DNA from: Schoenoplectus triqueter
Taxonomy: Eukaryota > Streptophyta > Magnoliopsida > Poales > Cyperaceae
DNA length: 27,002 nt
Direction: 5' to 3'
Assembly: GCA_964058805.1 (NCBI GenBank)
Contig: CAXKVV010001935.1
Location: forward strand, 1-27,002
Shown here: positions 8,560 through 19,265 of the stretch, piece after piece
How positions within the stretch are numbered: position 1 is the first letter of the stretch
How the letters are laid out: the number at the start of each line of letters is the position of its first letter
The notes under the pieces: generated by a model
Database searches by the model: none
Seen by the model: the letters and a program-made list of their open reading frames with translations, nothing else
What the model was told of the DNA's origin: nothing
Translations under genes and position numbers: made by a program

Positions 8560-10173
8560 CTATGAATATAGGAACACAAAATCGGAACACACTTGATTCG
8601 GCCACTTAAATTTAAAGAAAAACTAATTCACTATTGCACGTTTGGCAGAAATTTATGGCTTAAAATTTTTATTCTAGACTTGTATACACATTTTTCCCTT
8701 TATCCTTTACGAGGTCAGGTAACCTTTGGTTCTTCAAATACGGATTCGAACTATTTAAAGACATGCAACGATTCAGGTGCAGGTGTTAGATTTGAATGTT
8801 GGGTCTTGATGGTTAAAAAAAAAGACATTAGTGACTAATTAAGAAGACGATATATTTTAATCTAAGAAAAAATTCCTTAAACCAGCAAGCAAGAATAAAA
8901 TCAGGACGGATTTAAAGCCCGAGGATAGAATACTTATTTAGTAATTAATCTGTCCGTAATACAACATAAGGGGACTAAAAAACATAATTTTCTAGTGACA
9001 GAAATAATATTCTTCATAATTCCTTACGGTTGGTCGTATATCGGGAACCAAATCTGCTACTCTTCAATTCCAAGAGAAGGGCCCTATTCTACGGGATCTG
9101 ATAACACAAGTTGATTTTATCTTCTTTGAGATTCGCACTACTTTTTAGTGTTTTCGGCCACCCAACCTAACGAGCAGTCTTGCTCTTGGGATCGAAGAGC
9201 AGCAGATTCTCCTTCAGAAACTCGTATGAGAAATTCTCTATAAACATTTAAAATTGAATGTCTGGACCCCATTTTAAGAAAAAAAATAAAATAAAATGAA
9301 AAATATTCTTGATCCTTTGCTGATCGATCTCGAAACGTTGAATTCTTAGGTGTTAAAGTTGCTGATATTCTGTTTTATTGAAATTGAGTAGACATTTGGA
9401 TCTTTTGCATTCTCAAGGAATTAGTACTCAAAAATTGCTCAGATCTCCGTTCATATTCGATTTTATAGTTTATAAAATATATACTCTCTAAAGTCGTATG
9501 CCTTACCAGTTACCACCGAAGTTCAGTCTCATGGTAGTGACATTAACAATAATGCAACCAGAAACTAGATAAAGAAGTAATCCTTCAAAGAAAAGATGAG
9601 GCCTACTTGGTCCCAACATTAACATATCAAAATCACCACAAGAAAGAAGGCATCTCACTCAAACCTATTGCTCAATTATATTGACGAAACAGAAATCATA
9701 GAGAGCAAATCGAGAAAATGACATTGCACAGATGCATCTGTCGAATCCATAAAAGCTGAAGTAAAACGAGGAAACTATTCGAACTATAAAGTTTATCCAA
9801 GAGATAAAAATACACTTAACACCAGATACTGCACAACATAAAATAATTAATAATCTATTACAACTGAAAGCTACAATTTCTCTAATATCTAGTTAACATA
9901 GTCACAGAAGAAGGCCACTAACTGAGATGAAAATCAGTCACTGAATAAGACCACTAAGTGAGATGAAACCCTGTTTTGTCTCTTTATTCCAGCAAAGAGC
10001 TTGACCTAGATGCGACCATTAAAATATAAAAACCCATATCTCCAAACCCTGCAAGGTTTTAAAATAAACTAGCACATTAATTACAACCAAGACTTGAAAT
10101 AATATATAAATACATTAAAAAAATAAAACAGAAAGCTATGAAAAATGGAAAAGAAATATACACCACTTATTTC
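8560..10173. other. Intergenic region and SWP73 3' flank
   Basis: No supportable gene. The short plus-strand frame at 8593-8838 has no domain. From about 9000 to 9260 the base composition is less AT-rich and includes an inverted pair of 26-bp arms, listed separately. The final few hundred bases probably include the 3' UTR of the minus-strand SWP73 gene. Confidence 0.4.
9051..9208. repeat. Inverted pair of 26-bp arms (foldback)
   Basis: The 26 bases at 9051-9076 match the reverse complement of 9183-9208 at 23 positions; the three differences are all transitions, so they are partly wobble-compatible in RNA. The spacer is 106 bp. The pairing does not extend noticeably outward. I recognise neither a known microRNA nor a transposon end here. 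Confidence 0.55.
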
Positions 10174-12397
10174 TCAAGAGGCAAAATTGGGAGCCTCATT
10201 GACACCTGAAGGCTTGCGATTCAGGTACCTTATCACTGCATCCTCAACCCTGAAGTACACATGCAGAATACACTTCATCAGTTGATACATATGAACATAG
10301 ATCTAAAACTACTGGGCACATGCATGATTATATATCAACTAAAAGATCATCGCCAATATATTTCTAGATAGAAATGCATTAATGAAACAACGTGTCTAAT
10401 TAACAGCACAAAAAGCGTCTGACTACGAATTTATTAGTTGCAACTTCAATCAGTATAAGATTTTTTGAACAACATTTTACAAGTCCATCTCCTGATACCC
10501 ATTGAAGCAGTACAGATTCTCAGGTACAGTATTTGACCGTATTAACCCCAAACTAGTCTCTAGCACCGATATCTCAATTGAGCTTCCAATGTGCAATAAA
10601 ACTCATCTAGATGCCAACATAAATGGATTCTGGATCAATGAAGATTCAGTTGTACAGGTAAGCCTCTAACCAGTCCAAACTGTACCTCACCAGAAAGTGA
10701 ATGGTGCAAATAAGACTAAACAAGGTTCACCATTAATTACTGCAAGACATGGTAAGTTGACACCAATTTTGACTGCATCGGAAAATTTTGGATATTTTTT
10801 CATCATTAGAAGAACTGCAAGAGACATGATAGTGGTACGCATAAATATCTTACTGAAGACCTGGTTCACAATGCACCTAAAATGTAGTCAAATGCATAAA
10901 AAAGAAAATAAATAAAGCTAACCAGGGTTGGTTATAGAAATCAGCACGCCTCTCCTTCTCGGCATTTCGACTGGCATCTCCAGCCACAATCTTCAAATCC
11001 CTGCTTTGTGATGCAATCAAGGAGTTGACAAACTCAACTGGCGACTGACTAAACCCAAGAAAAAATGCACGTCTCTTCCTGTGCTCATGAATTTTCTTAA
11101 TGCTTGCACAAATGACCTCATCACATGCCTCTATATCCTTGTTCTTCTCTATATTCGCTAAATATCCTGCCATCTCCTTTTGTAAGGGGAATGGTATATC
11201 TACTACAATATCATAGCACGTATTTCCAACTATCCCATTACCAGTTAACCGGACTCGGTGCTCGATAGTGATTGGCAGTGGTGAGGACAAGTGTTGCGAG
11301 ATCTTCTGGGAGACCATCGCAAACTTCATTTTCTCTTCACCGAAGACCCGTCTCAGTGGGGCATCACAAATGAAGAAAGCTGGGTCACTAGGATTTTGTA
11401 ATTTCTTGGCTTTGACATATTGCCACAGACCTGCTATGACACGTGCACGGGTATCAACATCTATACCCAAAACCTCCACCAATGGATTTGAAAGTCTGAA
11501 CCTCTCTGGCATGTAATTCATATCAAAACGGATATTGGCTGTAAACTCTTTGTCTCCTTTCCTTTTCACTTCAAAACCCTCATGTGGGGCTGTTGAACGT
11601 GTATTCTCCCAAACAATCATCGGGTTATCCGGGTACAGACTCTGGTCAAGTGCAATAGTGACCCGTTTAAAGAAGGTTGAGAACTTTGGGTAAATTGGGT
11701 TTTGTTTCGGGATCCCCCCAGTTGGGTCAGGTTCATTTGGATCATCCAAGATCCGCCCAATGATCTTCAGAGACCAGGAAGGTGGCTCGGCATTTTTGGA
11801 TGTGGGTGCAGTACGAGTCTGATTTGCAAATGTATTAAATACATAAATACGAAGAGTCTTTTGCATTAAAGGAGGGACTTTTAATGCCTCCTGAATGTCA
11901 ATTTTCTTTCGAGCAAGTGCTGAATCTACGCGTGCCTCAAATTCAAGCAGTTGGGTGTACAGAGCTGACTCAGGCAAAAGAGCAGCAACCCGATCAGGAA
12001 TTTGCTTCTCTGGGAGCTTCCTCTTCTTGCGCCGTGCTGCAGGGGTGAGATCAGCAGAAGATTTGAATAGACCAGGGGGGGCTGACATGTTGCCCATGTG
12101 CCCACCTGGCAGATTTGGCCGAAGACCAGATGAGGTAGGGGGCTTTTGTGGGGGTCGCTTAGCGTTTTGTGTTGATGCAGCCCCCATGTTGATCTGAAAA
12201 GGGGATTGATTGTGGGACTGGGGAGTGGAACCCAGATGGGATGGCGGGGTCGAGAAGAGACTGGAGGGGAATGGCGGAGATTGTGACTGGAGGATGCTAG
12301 GGGGCCGGAGGTGATGGAGGTGGGACCCAGAGGCCTGTGAGGGACTGGAGGTGGGACCCGCCCGGCTAGGTTGCTGCGGCGTGTTATTAGATGCCAT
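10174..12397 (-). CDS. SWP73: SWP73 (BAF60/SNF12-type) SWI/SNF chromatin-remodelling subunit, two exons
   Basis: Accessory subunit of plant SWI/SNF (BAF) remodelling complexes in the nucleus, bridging the ATPase to transcription factors. Exon 1 is 12397-10923 and exon 2 is 10249-10174, phase 2, joined as ..CCCTG|GTTAGC to CTTCAG|GG.., rebuilding [14 protein letters not shown]. The product is 516 aa; Arabidopsis SWP73B/CHC1 is about 534. The N-terminal 120 residues are low-complexity Pro/Ser/Gln, followed by a basic patch [16 protein letters not shown] at about 121-136. The SWIB domain lies near residues 297-373 ([20 protein letters not shown], then [11 protein letters not shown]). The rest is the conserved C-terminus with [21 protein letters not shown] at 12397 is chosen because MASNN starts the family-like low-complexity head. 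If the intron is retained, translation ends 14 residues after the Trp. No defects seen, so it is probably active. Confidence 0.95.
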
Positions 12398-12401
12398 GCG
12401 T

Positions 12402-12436
12402 AAACCCTAGTAATAGAGGGCCGGAGAAACCCTAGG
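12402..12436 (-). promoter_or_regulatory. Two telo-boxes in the SWP73 leader
   Basis: AAACCCTA occurs at 12402-12409 and again at 12427-12434, that is TAGGGTTT on the coding strand, within 40 bp of the ATG. Telo-boxes near the transcription start are typical of constitutively expressed plant genes and can recruit telobox-binding factors. The flanking leader is pyrimidine-rich on the coding strand, as is common in such genes. Confidence 0.6.
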
Positions 12437-13155
12437 TGGCTTTCGCCAAAGAGAAAGAAGAGAAGATCACAAACCCACTTGTCGAATGCAGTGATGTCTT
12501 ATTAATCTGAGATGGCGGAGAGGTTGCGGAGGGAGGAAGAGCGAAGGATCACAAACCTCTTTCTTTTGCTCGATGGGAAGAGAGGAGGGAGGAAGAAGAG
12601 CGATGATTTCCGCTTTACAAGGCTTTCATTTGGAAATATGGGTCGAGAAAATGAAATTTTATGAGAAGGCCCAAAATTAACAGAAATTATTAAACTAAAA
12701 GCGGTCTACCCGGAGTATGAAAACCATGAAGCCTCTCTATCATAGAATCATTATATATTTGTCAATAATTTTGCACTCGCTAGACTTACGAACAAAGCAC
12801 CGGACATAAACTACAAGCTACTCTTACAATTAATAAATTTTAAAGCAACTCATGATCCGATAAAATATTGATCTCCCACATGCATCATCACAAACAAAGA
12901 AAAAATCATCACAAACTGAAAAAAAAAACAATTGAAGTTGACAGAACAAGTGGATTATTTTGTGCATAAACATTTTTTTAATAGATTTGTTAGGTCTTTG
13001 ACCAAATGCAACACACAAAAGCACATTATTAGAATGCCATCAAATATGATTAAAAGTTTTATTTCTCATCAGATGCGATACATAAAGCACATTTTGTACA
13101 CCCATCTGGAGCAAAAATAACACAACAAAAAGACAGTATTTACAAACCACCACTC
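12437..13155. other. SWP73 upstream region and spacer
   Basis: From 12437 to about 12620 the sequence is purine-rich on the plus strand (GAGGAGG, GAAGAAGAG), that is a TC-rich leader/promoter on the SWP73 strand. The rest to 13155 is AT-rich spacer and the 3' flank of the KING1-like fragment. No gene seen. Confidence 0.4.
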
Positions 13156-13742
13156 CTACATATGTTGGACATGGCTATCTTCTGGCAATGGAATTACTCC
13201 ATCAAAGAAATCACCGAAATAGTTGTTTGGTTCATGCACCAACTTGGAGATGATGTCCCGCAGAGTGATAACCCCTTTCAGAAGGCCGTCTTCATCAATT
13301 ACATATATTCGGTGTATCTTCTTTGAGTCGAGCTTCAGAATAACGTCCTTCATGGTGTCGCCTCTCTTGCATGTGACCACCCCGTGTAGCAACGGTGAAT
13401 CTTCTTTTTTCTTGGTTAGGTAGCTTCTTACTGCTGTGAGGAAGTCACTTACTGTAATAGTTCTGGAGACAATAAACATCACACAATTATCAGACCCTTG
13501 CTCATAGTCAACTTCTTTATTTTCTTCTTTTGAGGAACAAAAGAAAAAAAAAACAAATGAGAATAACATTGAAGTGCCTATAATCTTTGTAAATTTCGGG
13601 GGCTGTTAGGAGATACTGAACATCTCTTATGCTTATGTTTCCTATTGCATGCTTTCAACTTGCATCAACTACTGGAAGTCCCACCTATCCCCTTTTCTCG
13701 CATCAACAGAAACGCTTTCAGAACAGGTTCATCTTCTTTCAC
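13156..13742 (-). pseudogene. KING1: KING1-like SnRK1 gamma-subunit fragment, last two exons, disrupted
   Basis: CBS-domain regulatory subunit of the SnRK1 (SNF1-related) energy-sensing kinase; only the C-terminal part is present. The upstream exon, 13742-13578, encodes VKEDEPVLKAF, then after a frame change NISIRDVQYLLTAPEIYKDY. The last exon, 13462-13156, is intact and reads FLTAVRSYL, KIHRIYVIDEDG, GVITLRDIISKLVHEP and GDFFDGVIPLPE, the end of the fourth CBS repeat. Three lesions: one extra nucleotide near 13676-13679; an in-frame TGA at 13657-13655 where the family has a short variable Gly/Ser stretch; and the donor after TATAG is GC (13577-13576) rather than GT. The acceptor CTCCAG (to 13463) is good and the joined codons would restore DYRTIT. 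The preceding exons are not found up to 14.5 kb. The retained intron argues for DNA-level duplication rather than retroposition. Sequencing error could explain one lesion, not all three. Confidence 0.85.
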
Positions 13743-14554
13743 CTTGTAAAATCGAATTAGACCACTGATTAAGCTGATTTCTTATTGAACCATGCAAGTA
13801 AACAACAGAGTTGAGCACCATAATTAGTGTCTTTGATGCATCTTTCTGTGTTCTACTTAGTGATTAATTGGTATTTAACAGGCCAAATGGTCTGCTAATT
13901 TCAGACAAATTTTACTTTATGAACTGCTAACGAGGCAAAACTTCTAAACTCAAAGAAAAATTTATAATTAGGCATTGATTGTGAAGTTTGTTACTTTTGT
14001 GGATAAATTGCACATCTAAGTTACCACTAAGCAGACCATAAAACTCGATTGATGACAGAAATAGTAGTAACTGGCTAACTGCATTGAAAAACCTATAAAG
14101 CGTCACCCTGGTATCATAATCCAGTTCCTTTTCTCCTCCTAAAATCTTCATCTTTCCTATTTTGTCCCCCTAAAATTTCTGTTCCATATCAGTTTCTGAA
14201 ATACAAGTGAGAATAAAATTTTGATCCCCAAGTCATTTTCTGAAATACATGTGAGAATAAAATTGATGCTTCGGATATGATATGAATATAATTTTAAAAT
14301 AATACGTTTTATATAATATAAATAAAATATATATTATAATAGTAAAATATTGAAAATATCTTAAAAATTATAAAATTTCATATAAAATAATATATAATAT
14401 ATTTTTTGTTGAATAATTCATAAATAAAGCGTTTTTTAACCAAAAAAATATACAGCATATTAAACTGATGAATTATTTATAAAATATATTCATTATAAAT
14501 GAAAAATGAATTATTGATGAATAACACATGAATCTTGTTACTATAGTCTAAATT
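13743..14554. other. Spacer upstream of the KING1-like fragment
   Basis: 13743 to about 14160 may be former intron of the KING1-like gene, since the reading up to the acceptor ACAAG|GTG looks intronic. The 74-codon frame at 13927-14151 matches no SnRK1 gamma exon. From about 14240 the sequence is almost pure AT and contains a dispersed repeat shared with 24944-24994. Confidence 0.4.
14285..14335 (+). repeat. Dispersed AT-rich repeat, copy 1
   Basis: This 51-bp block matches 24944-24994 at 49 of 51 positions, in the same orientation, and weaker similarity continues for about 150 bp (ATAATTCATAAATAAA in both). It is not simple sequence, so it is probably part of an unclassified interspersed repeat. 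Confidence 0.5.
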
Positions 14555-14994
14555 AGGGGTGTCAATGGGTCGGGTCATATTATTTTATTATTATTTTTGT
14601 TCCGACCCGAACTTGATCCAATTAAATTCGGGTCAAAAATTTTTGACCCATACCCGATCCGATAAGTCACGGGTCGATCTGACCCGACCCGACCCGTGTA
14701 AAATAATTAAATATTCATTAATTATTTTTATATAATTTTAGGCATTAAAATATCGATTAATTTATAATTAATCTTAATTAGTGTATATTTAAGTTTTTAT
14801 TAGTACTAAATCACAAAATTACTTCAAAAAATATAATTAATTGGGTCGGGTCGGGTTGATCCGAACCCGACCTGATTTGATTCGGATCAAAAAAATTAAA
14901 CCCATATCCGACCCATTTATTTTCGGATTATATCAGATCAGGTCGGATTCAAGTCAGGTTAACTCATCAGCTCGGGTCAAGAATTGACGCCCCT
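14555..14994 (+). mobile_element. GGGTC-rich hAT-like non-autonomous element, copy 1
   Basis: Ends are AGGGGTGTCAAT and, inverted, GTCAATTC/GACGCCCCT. Subterminal regions are dense in GGGTC/GACCC, and the core is AT-rich with a conserved block around TTAGTACTAAAT. Flanks TCTAAATT and TCTGAATA agree at 6 of 8 bases, compatible with an old 8-bp hAT target duplication. No transposase. Confidence 0.75.
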
Positions 14995-15993
14995 TCTGAA
15001 TATAGTCTGAATAGTGTAACCGGGCTACAAACTACAACCGACAATTGTCTAATTAATTGTAAGAGGAAGAAGAAGAAAATTTAGAAAGGGACAAATTGTC
15101 CTATACCCATAAACGTTTTTTTAATTTAACTTCGAGACGAATTGATTGGCCCTACTTCGTTGTTTTACCATTTTCTCCATAACTTCTCGACAATTTAACA
15201 ATAAAAAATGACTAAACTAATTAAAAATAAATGAATAAGGTCATATACGTCACATTTATCAGTTTGGCTGAATAAGGTTAAGACAAATTCTTCTCTGTGC
15301 GTCGATTCACGTGAGCAGTTTAAAAGAAATATAAATTTGTTGCCCAAGCAAAATTTCATGTCGAAGAATCTATCAAAACATTAATCAGAATAATGATGTC
15401 CTCCATAATTCTTAATAGATAAACAAAATTAAATTTTTAAGATTTTTAAACATTCTACATTATTACTTTTCTCTATTATTGATTTTCTCTATTATTGACT
15501 TTGTTTAAATCTTTTTATCTTTCGAAATCAAGAATTTATATAAAATAGTTTCTCTCTCCCCATTTAAAACAATATGTAATATATTTGAAGTGAAACTTAA
15601 CTCTTAAAATGATTCAACTTTTTATCTTATCATTTATAAATTATTATATGTTTAATTATATTATTTATTATTATAATTATTATTACTTAATATTTAAAAA
15701 TATTATATATAAATTTTTTTTAATGTGAAAATTTATTAAATATATTTTAAATTTTATATTACTAATTATTTATTTGAGTACTATATTATCAGCACGATTT
15801 ATAACTCTAATTTAAATAAGTGGTATGTCATGAATCTAATAATTTTATTCCTGACCATAGTTTTTAATTTAGATGTCCATTTTTATCTAAAAAATCACAA
15901 TTTAACTAAAATAATTGAAGAGATGATTGGAATCATAGAAACTGGATTCAACTCTCTTCTTCAAACTTATTTATTAAAGCTTGAGCATGATGG
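14995..15993. other. AT-rich spacer
   Basis: About 1 kb of AT-rich sequence between two GGGTC-type elements. The plus-strand frame at 15830-16069 runs into the next element and is not a gene. I see no feature with defined ends. Confidence 0.5.
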
Positions 15994-16472
15994 AGGGGTA
16001 TTAATGGGTCGGGTCAGGTCATATTATTTTATTATTATTTTTGATCCAATTCAAACCCAATCCGATTAAATTCAGATCAAAAGTTTTTAACTCATACCTG
16101 ACCCGACGGATCATAGGTCAACCCGACCTGACTCGTATAAAATAATTAAATATTTATTAATTATCTTTTATATAATTTTAAGCAATAAAATATTAATTAA
16201 TTTATAATTAATCTTAATTAGTGTATAATTAGTGTATATTTAAGATTTAATTAGTACTAAATTAGAAAATTAATTCAAAAAATATAATTAATCGGGTTGG
16301 GTCGGGTTGACCCGAATCCGACCCAATCTGATTTGGGTCAAAAAAATTGAACTCATACCTGACCCATTTATCTTCGGGTCATGTCGGGTCGAGTCGGGTT
16401 CAGATTCGGATCGAATCGTGTTCGAGTCGGGTCAGGTTAACCCATCGGGTCGGGTCAATAATTGTCACCCCT
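15994..16472 (+). mobile_element. GGGTC-rich hAT-like non-autonomous element, copy 2
   Basis: Begins AGGGGTATTAATGGGTCGGG and ends ATTGTCACCCCT. It is in the same orientation as copy 1, with the same core (TAAAATAATTAAATAT, TTAGTACTAAAT). It differs by an 11-bp tandem duplication near 16221-16242 also present in copy 4. A target duplication is not clear. Confidence 0.75.
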
Positions 16473-17458
16473 AATAATGATTCACCGTCAAAATCGAAGC
16501 TTCTAATATAACTTATCAATCAATTTATTCAATAAAACCAATTATAATTGTGTTACAAGTAATGTCTGAATGATGCTTGAATACTTGATGAAAATTAATA
16601 ATTAAAAAACTACGACTCATCAATTATAATCACTGTAAAAGGCTAGATAACAACTATCTGAAGAGTTCTCCTTCTTTTTATTTCCTTTGGAAGATCTATC
16701 TTTTTGCTATGGACGGAATAGTCCGTACTAATGCAAATTATTATATCATATTATATAATTAAAATTTATCGTGTTGCAACAAATTATTATTATATTTTTT
16801 TTACTAGAGTGGTAAACGAACTGACCCGTCAAGGAATGTCGAGTTTGAGATAAATTCATTAAGTTATGTGAGTTTGAGATAAACTCCTTAATTTAATGAG
16901 TAAAAAAATATTAATTTGAATTTGACTCATTAAGTTAATAAATGAGCCGAGTTATTAACTGCTCCTTTAATAATTAATAATATTTTATATAAAAAAATAA
17001 TGATAATAAAATTTTATACATATTTTATACAATAATTTTATATATTTTGCACTATAACTTACAAAAAATCTTTTTCTCCCCGAAACCTCCATCCCCAAAA
17101 TAATCTCCGCGCTATCAGTGCTCATTTATTTTAATTAAGTACATGCTAATTGAGTTCGACATCTCATATATATAGTTTCTTCAATATTTTCCTCAATTAG
17201 ATCTGAGGTGTAGCGCTTTCTTTTTTGAATTCTCTCTTCTTTACAACTTATGACATTGAAATGTGTTTTATGTATTATAACTTTGATATTGAATATAAAT
17301 TAGAATGTTGTGATATTGAATATATTATTAGGTTGATAAAACTGTATAAAGATATATTTAAAGTATACTTGATGCTTTATGAGAAAATATTATTTTTCGA
17401 AGTTTAATTTTTTGTGTGTTATTCAGTAAATAATTGAAAGAAATCACATATAAATGAT
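16473..17458. other. AT-rich spacer with a decayed GAGTTTGAG motif region
   Basis: 16801-16960 contains a twice-repeated GAGTTTGAGATAAA(C/T)TC and GAGCCGAGTTATTAA, resembling a worn copy of the GAGCCGAG-type element at 19266. No gene is visible in the remainder; the frame at 17225-17407 is AT-driven. Confidence 0.4.
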
Positions 17459-18010
17459 ATTTAAATAAGAACACATATCTAAATACCTAAATAAGAAATC
17501 TAAATATCTAGATATTATATTTAATTACTCAGAATAAATATCTAAATACCCAGAACACATCTATAAATACCTAAATAAGAAATAAAAATACCTAGATATT
17601 ACACTTAAATACTCTAAATACCCAAAACAAATATCAAAATAATCAAAACACATCTATAAATACCTAAATACGTAAGAATAAATATCTAAATACCCAAGTG
17701 AGAAATATAAATACCTAGATATTATATCTAAATACCAAAAACACATATCTAAATACATAAGTAAGAAATCTAAATACCTAAATAATATATGTAACTACTC
17801 ATGACACATATCTAAATATTAAGAACACATATCTAAAACATAAGGAAGAAATCTAAATACCTAGAATATATATCTAAATATACATAATAAATATCTAAAC
17901 ACCCAGAACACATATCTAAATACTCAGAACACATATCTAAATACCTAAGTAGGAAATCTAAACACCTAGATATTATATTTAATTATATATAATATATTAT
18001 TATGCATGCA
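17459..18010 (+). repeat. Degenerate minisatellite (about 20-bp motif)
   Basis: A run of variants of ACACATATCTAAATACC separated by AAGAAATCTAAATACCTAG-like units, with at least eight ACACAT(A)TCTA starts between 17471 and 17930. Longer composite units ending in CTAGATATTA recur at about 17515, 17590, 17715 and 17968, so there is a higher-order organisation of irregular period. No coding potential. Confidence 0.75.
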
Positions 18011-18099
18011 TGACACATATCTCAATCAACAACTAACATAAGTAATTATATAAAAATAGAAATTTAAATACCTATATTTTTTTAAAAATATTACTTATA

Positions 18100-18610
18100 T
18101 CTATACTATTATATAAAATATCTAAGAATTGGAGAGTTCATTTTTTATCATGGTAAAATTTTATTATACTCATTTTATCCCTCAATTAGACGGATAATAT
18201 TTATTGTTGGTTGATCGAACATATGTGATTGCGTACATTGATCCCCTCTTTCTCTCTATTTCTTTACCTTATATACTATTATTTTCATAATTTTTATTTT
18301 TTTTATTTAGCAACCTTGTGCATATTTAGTAAGAAATTAATGGTGATAATATATGTTAGAATAATTTACTTTTCTTGCCATAAAAATCATGAATCATTAA
18401 CTAATATTGTGCAAAAATCTCATCCAAGATTAAATATAGTGCAAAAATCTCATCCAAGATAAAAATCATAAATCATTAACTCATATAGTGCAAAAGTCTC
18501 TATAATTCAGTGAATTTATAATTTAATATTAGATAAATATGAATTTTTTATCTTATAATATTTTAATATTTAAATAAAAATTACGCTGCAACGCGCGAGT
18601 ATATAGCTAG
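18100..18610 (+). mobile_element. Short non-autonomous Helitron
   Basis: Starts TCTATACTATTA at 18100 and ends CTAG at 18610, preceded by a GC-rich potential hairpin (CGCTGCAACGCGCGAG, imperfect). It lies between A (18099) and T (18611), the host dinucleotide used by Helitrons, with no target duplication. At 511 bp it lacks Rep/helicase coding. A 22-bp segment is tandemly duplicated at 18409-18430 and 18439-18460 (30-bp period). Confidence 0.7.
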
Positions 18611-19265
18611 TATATATAAATACATGTACAATATAATTACATAGAACACGGGATTGGCGGTCCGAAAATTATAAATTGTCACGTACACTTTTGCACTAAT
18701 GGTCTATACACGGCGGATTTTTAATTGCGTGCGCGCTTAAAAGAAAAGTTCATTAAGCGCAGTTGAGCGAAATTTTCTGAAAATAAAAAGCCATTTACAG
18801 GGAGATTTTTTGGGATTATCACTAGATATTGTTAGTCGTATCCTATAACTTATATAATACACAAAAAAATCTATAAATAAAATAATATATATCATAAATA
18901 TTTTAGTTAACGAATTCTGCGAGTCAAATCAGATTTAGCTCAAATTTAATTTATAAACTTAATAAAATTAATAAGCGAACCAAATTTAAATCATTCCAAG
19001 CGGGATTATCACTAGCTACGAATTTTTCAGACGGATCCTAACACCGGAGGTTTGAAAGCGATTTGAAGTTCCGTTGATTATTGAAAAAAGTAGTTGTTTT
19101 CTCCTGTGGTGCATCCTTGTGGGCATCCACCGCTGATCGTTTTCTTTTAATGAAATTTCGCAATAAGATTTTCTGAAGTGGATTCGAACTGAAACCATAG
19201 TCCAAAAATTATGTCAGGTCATTCTTCCAAAAGGAAAAATTGTGAAAATGTACGTTGGATACAAT
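18611..19265. other. Spacer with direct repeat and small hairpin
   Basis: GGGATTATCACTAG occurs at 18812-18825 and 19002-19015, bracketing a 176-bp AT-rich segment. An 8-bp perfect stem (GCGCTTAA at 18733, TTAAGCGC at 18753) has a 12-nt loop. A B-box-like stretch on the minus strand near 19180-19192 (AGTTCGAATCC) is too little to call a tRNA or SINE. No gene. Confidence 0.45.

Noticed and set aside
9001..9260. miR159/319-like precursor
   Set aside because: The arm resembles TTGGA-type microRNAs only loosely; the diagnostic seed and GGGAGCTC part is absent.
11268..12197. Plus-strand frames at 11268-11516 and 11895-12197
   Set aside because: Both are shadows of the SWP73 coding exon on the minus strand.
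13927..14151. 74-codon frame as an upstream KING1 exon
   Set aside because: It does not match the CBS-containing exons expected before the VKEDEPVLKAF exon and lacks a good donor in frame.
14555..16472. LTR retrotransposon with the two GGGTC-type copies as LTRs
   Set aside because: Each copy has its own inverted ends (AGGGG/CCCCT), the copies differ by an 11-bp duplication, and the space between has no gag or pol similarity or primer-binding site.
17459..18010. CRISPR-like array
   Set aside because: The repeats are degenerate, spacers are not unique and evenly sized, and the setting is a plant nuclear genome.
19170..19240. Minus-strand tRNA or SINE head suggested by AGTTCGAATCC
   Set aside because: Only the B-box is convincing; no A-box at the right spacing and no cloverleaf could be drawn.
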